Assembly: GCA_048498555.1 (NCBI GenBank) | Contig: JBEHXT010000001.1 | Location: forward strand, 744,001-808,000 | Source of the DNA: Danxiaibacter sp048498555 | Lineage (GTDB): Bacteria > Bacteroidota > Bacteroidia > Chitinophagales > Chitinophagaceae | Direction of reading: 5' to 3' | DNA length: 64,000 nt | In this document: one piece after another, positions 17,856 to 27,900 of the stretch | Layout: every line of letters starts with the position of its first letter | Position numbering within the stretch: the first letter of the stretch is position 1 | Program-made: the position numbers and the translations under genes | The notes under the pieces: model-generated | What the model saw: the letters and a program-made list of their open reading frames with translations, nothing else | Told to the model about the DNA's origin: nothing | Databases searched by the model: none

Positions 17856-18620
17856 ATGAATAAAACGATATTAGTTACCGGCGCAACTTCCGGATTTGGT
17901 AAAGCAATAGCAACAAAATTCGCTGCGGCCGGCTGGCGCTGCATTATCACAGGCAGGCGGAAAGATAAGCTGGAGTCACTTGCTGACGAGCTTTCAACCT
18001 CTTACCAGGCTGAAATACGCGGGCTTGTATTTGATGTACAAAACAAGGAACATGTGTTTGCTGAAATAAACAATCTTCCGGTTGAATGGAAAAGTATCGA
18101 CGTATTGGTTAACAATGCGGGGCTCGCTTTGGGCCGTGACAGTTTTGATGAAGCATCACTGGATGATTGGGATACGATGATCGATACAAATGTGAAAGGG
18201 CTGCTATACATGTCAAAAGCGGTTCTTCCAGGCATGATCTCAAGAAAAAAGGGGCATATCATCAACATCGGTTCAACAGCCGGCAAGGAAGTTTATATGA
18301 ATGGCAATGCATATTGCGCCAGCAAACATGCAGTTGATGCCATCACTAAAGCGCAGAGAATGGATTTGCTTCCCCACAAAATAAAAGTTACGGCAATTCA
18401 TCCCGGTGCAGCAGAAACTGAATTCTCCAATGTGCGCTTTAAAGGTGACCAACAAAAAGCCGACGCCGTATATGAAGGCTACGAGCCACTACATGCTGAA
18501 GACATTGCCGATACTGTTTTTTATTGCGCCAACCTTCCCGAACATGTTTGCATTAACGACCTGGTGATTACCTGTACTGCCCAGGCAAATTCGTTTTATA
18601 CGTTTAAGGAGCAGAGTTAA
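17856..18620 (+). CDS. SDR family NAD(P)-dependent oxidoreductase
   Basis: A classical short-chain dehydrogenase of 254 residues. It shows the cofactor motif TGATSGFGKAIA near the N-terminus, NNAGLA, the catalytic Ser in IGSTAGKEVY, and YCASK (Tyr and Lys of the active site). It resembles the YdfG/serine 3-dehydrogenase group (HPGAAETEFSNVRF). The frame extends upstream to 17787, but the ATG at 17856 begins MNKTILVTGATSGFG, the standard N-terminus, and is preferred. The exact substrate is unknown; 3-hydroxy acids are typical for the group. A word-repeat array begins right after the stop. Confidence 0.9.
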   Translation: MNKTILVTGATSGFGKAIATKFAAAGWRCIITGRRKDKLESLADELSTSYQAEIRGLVFDVQNKEHVFAEINNLPVEWKSIDVLVNNAGLALGRDSFDEASLDDWDTMIDTNVKGLLYMSKAVLPGMISRKKGHIINIGSTAGKEVYMNGNAYCASKHAVDAITKAQRMDLLPHKIKVTAIHPGAAETEFSNVRFKGDQQKADAVYEGYEPLHAEDIADTVFYCANLPEHVCINDLVITCTAQANSFYTFKEQS

Positions 18621-18847
18621 GTTATACGTTGTACGTTGTACGTTTATTGCAGCGAATGGTTTTAAGCTTAAAGCCCAAAGCCTAAAGCTTAAAACTGTTT
18701 GATGTGATGGGCTGCCGGTTGTACGTTGTAAGTTATACGTTATACGTTTATCTAAGCGAATGGTTTAAGTTTAAAACGTGATGATATTACAATGATTGAG
18801 ACCAGCCTTCTATACCTCACACCTGATACCTGACACCTGATACCTAA
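18621..18847. repeat. Convergent spacer of word repeats
   Basis: The sequences gttatacgttgtacg (18621-18645), aagcttaaagcc words (18660-18695) and a second gttgtacgttg array (18718-18750) are followed by reverse-type acctgatacc words (18812-18845) that reach the stop of the peroxidase gene. Confidence 0.65.
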
Positions 18848-19915
18848 TTAATGCACATGCATTACCGGCGGGATAACCGCATCTTGTGGCGGGCCAAATC
18901 TGGGATCGCGTATAAAGGTGCTATCGGTCAAAGTATAAAGGAATGCTGTTATCTGTCCTATCTCGAAATTGGATAAGGGAATACCGTTAGCGATCAGGCT
19001 GTCTGTATTTTTCATTTTTATCACAGACGACCGATAGTGATTAAACACTTCATAAGTGCTGTAAAAGCGACCATCATGCAGGTAAGGCGCAGTAACCATT
19101 ACGTTACGCAGGCTCGGCACTTTAAATTTTAATGAATCATCCGTAAGGCGTGTGATCCTCATCCTTCCCACATCATTGATAAAACTATCAAGCGCCACTC
19201 CCACATTACGATATGTATAATCAGAGAATAAAGGTTCTGTGTGACAAGATGTACATTTCTTCTTTTTAAACAGGTCATATCCCAATCTCTCCGGAAGATT
19301 AAAGCTTGCTTCGCCACGCATCACTTTGTCGTACTTACTATTTGAGCTAACCATCATCAATAAGAATTGGCTCAATGCCTTCGACATTTTTTGCGTACTG
19401 ATCTCCTCTTCTCCAAAAGCCGCTTTAAACATCTTTCGGTAAGTGGCATCTGCACGCAATTTAGTCAACACATTGTTAAGCGTTTCGCCCATTTCGTTTG
19501 ATGCGGTAATCGGCGCCAGTGGCTGAAGATCGAGATGGTTAATCCCTCCATCGTGCATAAACTCTTTTTGCCAGGCAAGGTTAAAAAGCCCGGGCGCATT
19601 GCGCGTGGTTAAAGAATTGTTGATGCCGTGGCTAAGGTTATGATCATACGTGGAAAAGGCTGCGAATTGCTGGTGGCAACTGGAGCAGGGAAAATTCCCG
19701 TCAGCACTAAGCCTTCCATCATAAAACAACTTTCTACCAAGTTCAAACCCTTCTTTTGTAAGTGGGTTTTTAGAAAAATCGTATACAGGTTGCGGCCAAC
19801 CTTCAGGAACAACAAATGCAAGTGAGGTTGTAGCATTAGCCTGTTGTTTCTCAACAAAAGACGTTGCTAAACATACAAGCACAGAAAGCAATATGGTGAT
19901 GGTAGCGATCCTCAT
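18848..19915 (-). CDS. Di-heme cytochrome c peroxidase family protein (MbnH/MauG-like)
   Basis: An exported protein of 355 residues with an N-terminal signal segment and two c-type heme motifs: CSSCH at 77-81 and CTSCH at 221-225. This is the pattern of the bacterial cytochrome c peroxidase/MauG superfamily. Other family marks are FELGRKLFYDGRLSADG, TRNAPGLFNLAWQKEFMHDGG and FKVPSLRNVMVTAPYLHDGR. It overlaps the stop of the upstream MbnP-like gene by 4 bases (ATGA), so the two are translationally coupled. That pairing is the arrangement of MbnP and MbnH, where the heme enzyme oxidises a Trp of its partner. A plain peroxidase role remains possible. Confidence 0.9.
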   Translation of the reverse strand: MRIATITILLSVLVCLATSFVEKQQANATTSLAFVVPEGWPQPVYDFSKNPLTKEGFELGRKLFYDGRLSADGNFPCSSCHQQFAAFSTYDHNLSHGINNSLTTRNAPGLFNLAWQKEFMHDGGINHLDLQPLAPITASNEMGETLNNVLTKLRADATYRKMFKAAFGEEEISTQKMSKALSQFLLMMVSSNSKYDKVMRGEASFNLPERLGYDLFKKKKCTSCHTEPLFSDYTYRNVGVALDSFINDVGRMRITRLTDDSLKFKVPSLRNVMVTAPYLHDGRFYSTYEVFNHYRSSVIKMKNTDSLIANGIPLSNFEIGQITAFLYTLTDSTFIRDPRFGPPQDAVIPPVMHVH

Positions 19916-20640
19916 TGTTTTGGCATTACGGAAAACATATTCGCGTAATTATCAGCAAGCTTCATAGCCAGTTGGCCCGGTTCATGGCAAACAGCATTTT
20001 CGGCGATCAGAATTTTATTTTTTCCATTGAACCATGCAAGCACATCTGCTTTGATATTGATTGTTTGCGATGGTTTATTTTTTGTCGACATGAATGGCAG
20101 CACTATCCACCGCGATGCATTTTCATTGTGCTTAAAACCGCCCACATCATAGGTCATGTATCTTCCCAAAGCTTTTGACACTGTTGATCTTCCTTCCAGC
20201 TTGGCAACAATATAGCCACTGTTCCAGGTCCAGAACATGCCTCTCGCAGGATCCAGCGTTCCCGTCTGCACCCCGGAAACATTCTTTATGCTATCGACAC
20301 CCAGCAAAAATTTGATGCCTTTAATATTCTTTAAACTATGATTAAGCGCAATAAACTGCGAGGCAGAATCTTCCGCATCAATCAAAAAACTTTCATTAGC
20401 AATTTTATGCCATTGCTGATGGTCATCCTGCAACTGAATATCGGAGATATAATATTTGAACCGCCTAACAGTGAAAGGCTCCTCGAAAGGTGTTTTATAT
20501 GTAGTGGTTGCATTTAGCTTCTCGTCCCCAACCATATTTACAAACCGGATGTTCAACTTATTCTGAGCAAACAGCGGCGACACGCAAAAGGCCACAGCGA
20601 GCACCTGAACCAGCTTTTTTATATACAACGTCAACCGCAT
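19912..20640 (-). CDS. MbnP family (putative copper-binding) protein
   Basis: 242 residues with a signal peptide (about 1-26, ending SPLFA). The core has FTVRRFKYYISDIQL, FLLGVDSI and GMFWTWNSGYIVAKLEG, which match the MbnP family pattern. W137 and W139 lie in the conserved aromatic stretch, and His residues follow in GGFKHNE and CHEPGQ. In the characterised methanotroph protein a Trp is turned into kynurenine by the partner di-heme enzyme to make a copper site. Here the di-heme gene overlaps by 4 bases. The frame extends to 20763, but the ATG at 20640 gives the signal peptide and clears the repeat upstream. Confidence 0.82.
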   Translation of the reverse strand: MRLTLYIKKLVQVLAVAFCVSPLFAQNKLNIRFVNMVGDEKLNATTTYKTPFEEPFTVRRFKYYISDIQLQDDHQQWHKIANESFLIDAEDSASQFIALNHSLKNIKGIKFLLGVDSIKNVSGVQTGTLDPARGMFWTWNSGYIVAKLEGRSTVSKALGRYMTYDVGGFKHNENASRWIVLPFMSTKNKPSQTINIKADVLAWFNGKNKILIAENAVCHEPGQLAMKLADNYANMFSVMPKQ

Positions 20641-20669
20641 CGCTAAAAGATTAGTTGTTACAAATATCT

Positions 20670-20712
20670 GCCTTATTTCGGATTTGAAATTTGAGATTTG
20701 AGATTCAATAAC
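20670..20712. repeat. gatttgaaatttgag word repeat upstream of the MbnP gene
   Basis: Three degenerate copies of a gatttgaaa/gatttgaga word lie just before the MbnP start. They are in the same + strand orientation as the copies at 17575-17607. Confidence 0.5.
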
Positions 20713-20798
20713 GCATTCTCCGCAGGCACGTTCTATGCAGGTAATTAAGCGGGATAAAACCATCTCAACACAACAAACGAATATGCCTTAAAAAATTA

Positions 20799-21287
20799 TC
20801 AGATAGACACATATTTAATTGAATGGCCACTTGCTTCAATCACTTTACGCAGGCCATCAAAAGAGATCCATACCGTTGAGGTGTTTACGTTGGGATGAAA
20901 GCCGAGGCGGTCCTTTCCAACAAGGTCTTTGTCCAGCACAACCTCTACCTTGTTTTCGTTATCGTTAATAATTCCAAGTGGCGAAACTTCTCCTTTTTTC
21001 AGTTGCATACATTTGCCGAGCCGTTCATCAGAACCAAAACTCAACCTGGTGCATTCCAACTGTTGCTGAATACTTTTAATGTCCACAGATTTACCTTTGT
21101 CAAGCACTACAAGAAAATGTCTTTTCCCTTTATCATCGCGTAAAAAAAGGTTTTTGCAAACATCGCCAAGCGCGGTAATCTGCAAATTATCCATATCTTC
21201 TATCGTGTACACCGGATCGTGGTCAGTCACTTCATACTTCACTCCTAAACGATCCAATGTTTCCAGTGCTTTTTGCTTAGGCTCCAT
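20799..21287 (-). CDS. YbaK/ProX-like aminoacyl-tRNA editing protein
   Basis: A free-standing trans-editing domain of 162 residues, of the prolyl-tRNA synthetase-associated family that hydrolyses Ala-tRNA(Pro) or similar mischarged tRNAs. Visible marks are KYEVTDHDPVYTIED, VCKNLFLRDDKGKRHFLVVL, RLSFGSDERLGKCMQLKKGEVSP and LGFHPNVNTSTVWI. The length and the FHPN motif fit PrdX/ProXp-ala proteins. It has an ATG start and appears monocistronic. The exact mischarged amino acid is inferred from the family. Confidence 0.88.
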   Translation of the reverse strand: MEPKQKALETLDRLGVKYEVTDHDPVYTIEDMDNLQITALGDVCKNLFLRDDKGKRHFLVVLDKGKSVDIKSIQQQLECTRLSFGSDERLGKCMQLKKGEVSPLGIINDNENKVEVVLDKDLVGKDRLGFHPNVNTSTVWISFDGLRKVIEASGHSIKYVSI

Positions 21288-21420
21288 AATAAGTTTTTGT
21301 AGATAATTCTATTGAATAAATGAAAACGGCTTCTCTTGTACTTAGACATGAAATTCTTCACGCTGCATAATATCCTCGTGCGAAATATAACTTTTTGAAT
21401 CGGGCTTTCCATTCAACGTT

Positions 21421-21626
21421 TCATATCCATTGCGTCATACTAAACGGTTTTCCAACAGAAGGGATCAGGTTCGCAAGTTGCTCGGTACCCTTACCATGTT
21501 TTGATGCCGACAAGGTTATACTTGCAGCTGTATCTCTTAATGGATCTACATATTGCAGCAAATTGGTGTGTGCTGTAATAATGTTGATCACTGTCAACGA
21601 TAATAACAAAAAACAATCCTTTTCAT
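21421..21626 (-). pseudogene. Broken N-terminal fragment of a GH92-like secreted glycosidase
   Basis: On the - strand an ATG at 21626 opens MKRIVF and then meets a run of six T (21608-21613). Adding one T joins it to the frame that reads LLLSLTVINIITA, a good signal peptide, followed by LLQYVDPLRDTAAS and ANLIPSVGKPFSMTQW. This resembles the start of GH92-type alpha-mannosidases, which open with a YVDP segment and a P.VG.PF.MT.W segment. The frame stops at 21421, and nothing like the remaining several hundred residues follows. I read it as a frameshifted and deleted remnant. The family call is from memory of the motif and is only moderately sure. Confidence 0.4.
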
Positions 21627-21737
21627 ATTGTTACAAAAATTGACAACCCATGTTTTTCCTCGTTTTTATTGCCAAATGAAGATAACGCATTCAGAAATAT
21701 TCCGACAGCTTGATTCACCAAAATGCGCTTGAAAACA

Positions 21738-21775
21738 GCAAGCCTCTGCCAGGCCAGAACTTAGCAGAGGCTTGC
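21738..21775 (-). terminator. Terminator after the S74 surface protein
   Basis: A perfect 12-base stem (21738-21749 with 21764-21775) with a 14-base loop is followed on the - strand by tgtttt. It begins 22 bases after the stop at 21798. Confidence 0.7.
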
Positions 21776-21797
21776 GACATCAAAGAAAGCCAATTGC

Positions 21798-24080
21798 CTA
21801 TTTTTGCAAAATCATACTTTTTGAATCGATGAGTTTTCCATCAACGTATAAAGAATAGCGGTATGCGCCGGAATTTAGCGTGCTGGCATCCATCTGCACC
21901 ACTCCTCTGCCGTTACCACTCAGGTTCATGCTTTTCAAAATCTTGCCGGATTGATCTACAATCACAAGCTGTGCCTTACTGAATGTTTGGGGCAAATTGT
22001 ACGAAATGTTTGTATTCCCCTTGAACGGATTGGGAACGTTCTGTTCAAGAAACGAATTATTTAACGTTGCCCCGGTTATTCCATTCTTGCTTGCCAGCGC
22101 ATTTATAATATTTTTCATCTCAGCAAGTTCCATCCGCAGGGAATCGTTTTGATCACTTAATTGCTGAATAGCTTTAACCATCGGCACTACAAAGGCTTCG
22201 TAGCTTAAACCATACAGGTCTTTATCGTTTTGTGGTTTATACACACCGCTAAAATCATAATTCAGCTTTTTGGCTGCAGCTTCAACTTCCTGCGCAACGA
22301 AACCCGTATATTGCTTTTGCTCTTTAGTGCTTACTGCAGCTTCATCAGCTTGTGCCTGACGCGCATTTTCGGCCTCAGATAACGCGTTTTGATCCTGGTT
22401 CAGCCTGCGTGCCTGTTCAGTTAATTGTGTTACACCCATTTTAGTGTTCATGCCATGCACGTCGTAATGGTAAGTGAGCGGCCTGAGCAACTTTATAAAC
22501 TCAAGCCCTGGTACATTTTCTTTCATATCTTTCTTGTACCGTCCGTCGGAATAAAGCACAACACTTCCGGCAATCTTCACCGATGTAACTGAAGCATTAC
22601 CGAGCATAATCTGGTTTGAAGCTGTTGCCACGGCATTATAGCCAACAGCGGTTGCATTAATCAACGCGCCGGAATTTACATTAGCATAAGCGCCTACAGC
22701 AGTGTTACTGTTACCTGTTGTATTGGTTGTTAATGTAGAAAGGCCAATGGCAGTATTGTAACTGCCGGTAGTAGTATAAAACTGGCTGGATAAACCGACT
22801 GCAGTATTGCCGGCACCCGTTGTATTGGATGTTAATGCGTAGCCGCCGTCGGCAGAATTATAATTGCCTGTCGTGTTTTTTGTAAGCGCCTGGAAACCCG
22901 TTGCAGTGTTGGAATAGCCTGTTGTATTACTATACAATGCTTTGCTTCCTACAGCGGTGTTTACATAAAAGCCGCTTGCGTTTACTTTTTGAGAATACAA
23001 AGCTGAATCGCCTATTGCTACAAGGTTGTGCCCGCGGGTATTGAAATACAGCGCATGCGAACCCAAAGCAATATTGCTATAACCACTTGTGTTCGAAAAC
23101 AACGTATAATAACCATGCGCATCATTATCGTTGCCACTTGTGTTTGCATAGAGCGCATAAACACCGGTTGCATTGTTGTTACTACCTGATGTGTTATTGA
23201 GCAGTGCCCATACCCCACTGCCTGTATTGCGAGAACCTGAAATATTTCTATATAACGCCTGGTAACCAACTGCCGTATTATCATAAGCACTACCCGTATT
23301 AGTATACAATGCCTGGTAGCCGATGCCAGTATTATATCCACTTATTGTATTGGAATAAAGCGCCTGGTAACCAAGCGCCACATTATAGTAGCCTGTAGTA
23401 TTTTTATACAGGGCCTTGCTGCCGACAGCAGTGCTTGCATAGCTGTTATTGCTGTTTGCCAATGCTGAATCACCAACAGCCACATTATTATGCCCGGCCA
23501 CACTTACTGCTAGCGCTTTGATCCCAATTGCTACGTTTGAATAACCTGTTGTATTCTGCTTGAGCGCATAATAGCCAAGTGCCGAATTGGATGAGCCGCT
23601 TGTATTGGCAAACAAAGAAAGAAACCCCACTGAACTGTTGTTGGAGCCGTTGATATTCGTAAACAAAGCTTTAAAACCAGCCGCGGTATTATTGGATCCG
23701 GTGGTTGTTTGATAAAGAGCCGACTGCCCCAATGCAGCATTGTTGTCTCCGGTAGTTATTTTGTTTAATGACGAAGCACCAAATCCCGAATTGTAGGTTC
23801 CCGTCGTAGTGATATTCCCGGCATTGCCTCCCGTAAAAATATTACCCGTTCCCGTTGCATGCAATGTTAGCGTGTTTTTTAAATACGCACGCCCCACATA
23901 AATGTATCGCCAGGATTTGGTAGATGTACCAAGATCCAATGTATTGTTTGCATTAGGTGTAAGCGTTTGGTTGATTGACGTATTTACCAAGTTAGACAGG
24001 GCAGTATTTGCCTGCCCAAAGCCCTGCATGCCATATACACTTATTGCAGCAGATGCGATAATCGTGTAGAGCTTTTTCAT
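21798..24080 (-). CDS. Repeat-rich surface protein with S74 chaperone domain and type IX sorting domain
   Basis: A 760-residue secreted protein. It has a signal peptide ending near MQGFGQA, then about 17 tandem repeats of roughly 22-24 residues (about 85-490) with the pattern NTAVGYQALY.NTTG. These are like trimeric adhesin head or tail-fibre beta-helix repeats. A peptidase S74 intramolecular chaperone domain follows: S511 and K516/K517 in YSDGRYKKDMKENV, then FIKLLRPLTYHYDV and YTGFVAQEVE. A short coiled coil lies near 640-665. The end (about 690-760, LEQNVPNPFKGNTNISYNL...) is a type A type IX sorting domain. Probably a trimeric, self-processing adhesin exported through SprA. Confidence 0.88.
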   Translation of the reverse strand: MKKLYTIIASAAISVYGMQGFGQANTALSNLVNTSINQTLTPNANNTLDLGTSTKSWRYIYVGRAYLKNTLTLHATGTGNIFTGGNAGNITTTGTYNSGFGASSLNKITTGDNNAALGQSALYQTTTGSNNTAAGFKALFTNINGSNNSSVGFLSLFANTSGSSNSALGYYALKQNTTGYSNVAIGIKALAVSVAGHNNVAVGDSALANSNNSYASTAVGSKALYKNTTGYYNVALGYQALYSNTISGYNTGIGYQALYTNTGSAYDNTAVGYQALYRNISGSRNTGSGVWALLNNTSGSNNNATGVYALYANTSGNDNDAHGYYTLFSNTSGYSNIALGSHALYFNTRGHNLVAIGDSALYSQKVNASGFYVNTAVGSKALYSNTTGYSNTATGFQALTKNTTGNYNSADGGYALTSNTTGAGNTAVGLSSQFYTTTGSYNTAIGLSTLTTNTTGNSNTAVGAYANVNSGALINATAVGYNAVATASNQIMLGNASVTSVKIAGSVVLYSDGRYKKDMKENVPGLEFIKLLRPLTYHYDVHGMNTKMGVTQLTEQARRLNQDQNALSEAENARQAQADEAAVSTKEQKQYTGFVAQEVEAAAKKLNYDFSGVYKPQNDKDLYGLSYEAFVVPMVKAIQQLSDQNDSLRMELAEMKNIINALASKNGITGATLNNSFLEQNVPNPFKGNTNISYNLPQTFSKAQLVIVDQSGKILKSMNLSGNGRGVVQMDASTLNSGAYRYSLYVDGKLIDSKSMILQK

Positions 24081-24464
24081 AATGAAAAAATTACGGTGAA
24101 TAAATAAATCGAAAGGATTTTAGAGAAAGACACGAACAGCTAAGGCATTCATTCAGAAGGGAAAAACAAAGTACAAAACAGAATTTACAAATGCAAGGAG
24201 CATAAACGCGTGGTTAACCAACAAAAAATGCAGCGGCTTTTTGTAGCCAAAATTGCAGTGCCTAATCGATATGTAAATAGGTACCAAGTAACAACAAAAA
24301 GACTATGCCATCTAGCTGATGCCTACGATTACCTTCCCAACTACAACTCTGTCTTTATTTCTAGATGCAAACACAACAGCTAATTTTTAAGGACGAAAGT
24401 TTGTACAGCACTGATGTAATTTACCAGGGACTTTACATTGATTTGCATTAAGTAACTAAAACAA
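24081..24464. other. Divergent 384-base gap, no gene seen
   Basis: The region lies between the S74 protein gene (- strand) and the small membrane protein gene (+ strand). It is AT-rich, without the word repeats seen elsewhere and without any recognisable RNA or gene. It must hold both promoters, but no perfect TAnnTTTG box is close to either start. Confidence 0.5.
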
Positions 24465-24803
24465 ATGACCCAAACCTGTACAATTATTGTATGTTGCTAC
24501 CTGGCCATTAGTATTCTGACGGCACTTATTGGCAGGTTTATAGGCATTGCCTATGGACGCAGCCTAGCAATGTGTATTTTACTAACGCCCTTGATTGCAT
24601 TGTACATTTTTATCTCTACTGCCATTCAAAAATGGCACCTACGGGAGTGGCTGACTGAAATGCGTAGCGAGGCCGAGCACAAGGAAGAAAGTCTTGACGA
24701 AGAAATAAGCCGGCTTGACTATTTTCTGCACAAAGGCGTTATCAACAAGCGGGACTATGATTATTTAAAACGCGTTATTCACAAACGACAATCAAATAGC
24801 TGA
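24465..24803 (+). CDS. Small membrane protein with C-terminal SHOCT-like segment
   Basis: 112 residues: two hydrophobic helices (about 5-30 and 34-53), then a charged amphipathic helix and a C-terminal LDEEISRLDYFLHKGVINK segment that resembles the short SHOCT-type domain at the end of many small membrane proteins. Family and function are not known. It has an ATG start and runs towards sprA (convergent); the hairpin at 24857-24897 separates the two. Confidence 0.6.
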   Translation: MTQTCTIIVCCYLAISILTALIGRFIGIAYGRSLAMCILLTPLIALYIFISTAIQKWHLREWLTEMRSEAEHKEESLDEEISRLDYFLHKGVINKRDYDYLKRVIHKRQSNS

Positions 24804-24856
24804 AGTTGCATTTTGTGAGAATGATCGGCAGCATTGTTTGGAGCGAAGGCTACTGC

Positions 24857-24897
24857 AAAAAAAAGCTGTACCATTTAACTGATACAGCCTTTCTCTT
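24857..24897 (-). terminator. Terminator after sprA
   Basis: The stem gctgta/tacagc (24865-24870 with 24883-24888) is extended by A/T pairs with one bulge. On the - strand it is followed by a run of eight T. It lies 15 bases from the sprA stop. Confidence 0.75.
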
Positions 24898-24911
24898 TTC
24901 AATGCAATATA

Positions 24912-27900
24912 TTACGGAGCAAGCGATACCCTTATCTGCAATCCTGCCTTAGTATTTGTAATGGGCGCGGATGTGGAGATATACGGTATGATGCGTTGCT
25001 GGCTGAAGAACAACTTTACATTAATCCTGTTGTTCAAAATATAATCTACGGAGGGCTCTATGTTGATTACTTTTTGTCCGCCCGTGCTGTAAGCGTTTGC
25101 CTGATCAAGGCGGCTGTTACTTTGTGTATCGTCTCTCAATCCGAGATCCAATCTAAAGTTCATATCATTTTGAACAGTCTTGCTCTTGGTAAACGGAATC
25201 TTGAACGGCAGCTCAAACCCTTTGGCCCTGTAGCTTCCACCAAAACTCCATTCCGTACTGCGCACTTCGCTTAACTGGTAGTCGATCAGGCTAAGGCTTA
25301 GTTGCCTGCTCTTCTTGAATTCAAAACGTACATTCATCTGGCTCACCGTAGTCAGGTCAATTCCAATTAATGGCTCAAAACGTTCGCTGATGGTAAGGTT
25401 CGGCAACAGGAAGAAAGGCACAAAGTTTCCGGATACCGTATCTATAAACTTAGGCGCACCATAGTGATACGGATCCTGGAAGTTTAACGCACTGGTAAAG
25501 CTGTTCATGCTCAGCGTTCCGTTGTAACCGTGTGTTATACTAATGCTGCTGAATGTACGTGCAAGCGAAGAAATCCTCGCCAGGCCGGTATATGTCAATC
25601 TCCAGTTTGGCAACGGATTAATACCACTAAACGGATTGCTCTTTATGTTTGGATTAGACTGTTTAATCAATGGTATAGAATTGGGGTCTTTACCTGTATA
25701 AGCAGCTAAAAATGCCGGTATTAATACATCTTGTGAGTAACGGCCATAACCATTCGCAAAACCATCCGTGGTGTATGTTTTATCCCAGTATGGGTTCAAT
25801 GAAGCTACACGTTTTGATACGATGATACGATTATTCTGAAACTCCATAAACGTACCGGATATTTCCGTTGGCTTATACTTCTGGAACAATGTCTGGTAAC
25901 TTATATAAGAAACACTAAACCCACCCATTGCATACGGAGACAAGTGGCCGAAATGATTGCCTGTACCCGTGGTGTCTTTATATAATTCTGAATAATCTTT
26001 CGTAAATGCCTTGTCGATATTGATATCAATAATCAGGTCTCTTACCGGTTCTATCTGAGCGGATATACTTAGCTTCTGCTCAAAGTTTTGTTGATACAAC
26101 AGGTTAAATGTAGAATCCTTCGTTATTACCCCTTCAGCGGCCTTTTTATTTAACCATGTGGTGTCTGGCTGCTTACCGAATATATAGCCAAGGCCCGGCT
26201 GCATAGACTTGAAGTTTTGCCCAAGCACACGGCTGCTATCCATATAACCCGGAACACGGCTCGCATAGTTTTCCGAATAGTTAGCTGAAACCCTTTTGAT
26301 CATAGTGGCAAGTTTGCCGGCCGTTCTTTCAAGGCTGCCCATCTCTTCAGGATGTACTTGTTTTGCATCCCGCTTGGCCTTTCTGCCATCACGTTTTAAT
26401 TGACGCCATTTTCGCAACGCTGCCTTCTTTTCTTTGCCTTTCAAATCTTTTACTACCTGCGCACGCGTAGGTATAGTATCCCACCAGTTTGTGGTGGCAT
26501 TGTTCGGATTTTTAAGATCGGGATTGGCAGGTTGCGGCGGCGGTGGAGGCTGGCTTACTGCATTCAGCCACTTTGATTTTGCATATAACCGCGAAAAATC
26601 AAATTCTGTGGTAAAGTTGTTTTGCTGGCCATTCTCGATCGCATTACCCAGGTTAAGCGCGAGTAAACTCGCTCCGATCCAGTTATAATTGGTTGAATAA
26701 CTATACCGGGCTGTTATCCAATCTGTAGCTGGCAGTTTGTTTAAAGGCAGGTTATAGCTCAACGTACCTTTTTGTTGATACAAGGTATTTCTTCCACCCT
26801 TCCAGAAATTACTCCACATAGAGTCTTTCTTTTCTTTCGTATTTATTCTGCCTGCAGGCTCATCAACACGCGCAAAGTTGGTTGCACTAAAATCAATGTT
26901 GATTGAACGTGTTAAATCCCACCTCAGGTTGTAGTATCTGTCAAACGTAAAGTACTTATCATAAGTAGTGTCTACCTTTTCCACTTTGCTATCATAGGTA
27001 TTTACAATACGCGGAACGTACTGTCCGAATTGCCTGTTGATATCCGTACGGAATCCGATTAGTGAAGGCACGGGGTTTAAATTGAAATCCCTTGCCAAAT
27101 CAAGCCAGTGGCTTTTGTTCCGGATCATTTTTTTAAACGGCTCCCAGAATTTCGCCTCCCCCGTAAATGTATACCCCAATCCAAACCGCTGCTTGATAAT
27201 GAGATTTTCTGTTATTAAAGGATTAGTTTGTTCGGTACTTGTAAAGGAATAACTGAAGTCAAAATTACTGATGCTCCATAATCGCTTTTTCATGCTGTTT
27301 TGCCCGAACCGCACATTGGTGAAGTTGATCGTTTTAATGGTTAACTGATCAATAGCGGCTTTCTTAATTGAATCCCGTTGAGTTTTATTTACCGCGCTGT
27401 TAAGCTTGTATTTGTATAGCACATCCTGATCGTAGGGATCGTACTTCGGTGTAAGCACTGTGCGGTTAATGCCGGCATAAATAGGAATGGTTGCACCCAG
27501 CTTCTTCGGCAGTAATTTGCCTCCATCTATGTTCAAAGCCGCATCGTATTGCAACATACTGTTGCGCGCTCTTTCGTTTACCCTTTGTTCCAATGTTCCG
27601 AAGCCTGCCGTGTACATGTTGCCTGATACTGACAACGTACCAAGGTCTGCAAGTTGAACATCCATTCTGCCCACGGCAGCAACACCACCGCTTTCAGACA
27701 ATTTGGACAATCGCAGTTCATTTACCCAAACTTCCGTACTTATCGGAGCGGTTGAACCTATTGCAGTATTTTCCACAGCTATAATCATTCCCTGGACTTC
27801 TCCCAGGTTTGGATTACCAAATACGGAGAATACTTTGTTACCAACCGTCTCCCTATAAATTGTATTCAAAGGCGCTCCGCTTGAGTTTCGCCGGAGCTTC

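Noticed and set aside
21395..21643. 82-residue + strand open frame
   Set aside because: It is the shadow of the glycosidase remnant on the other strand.
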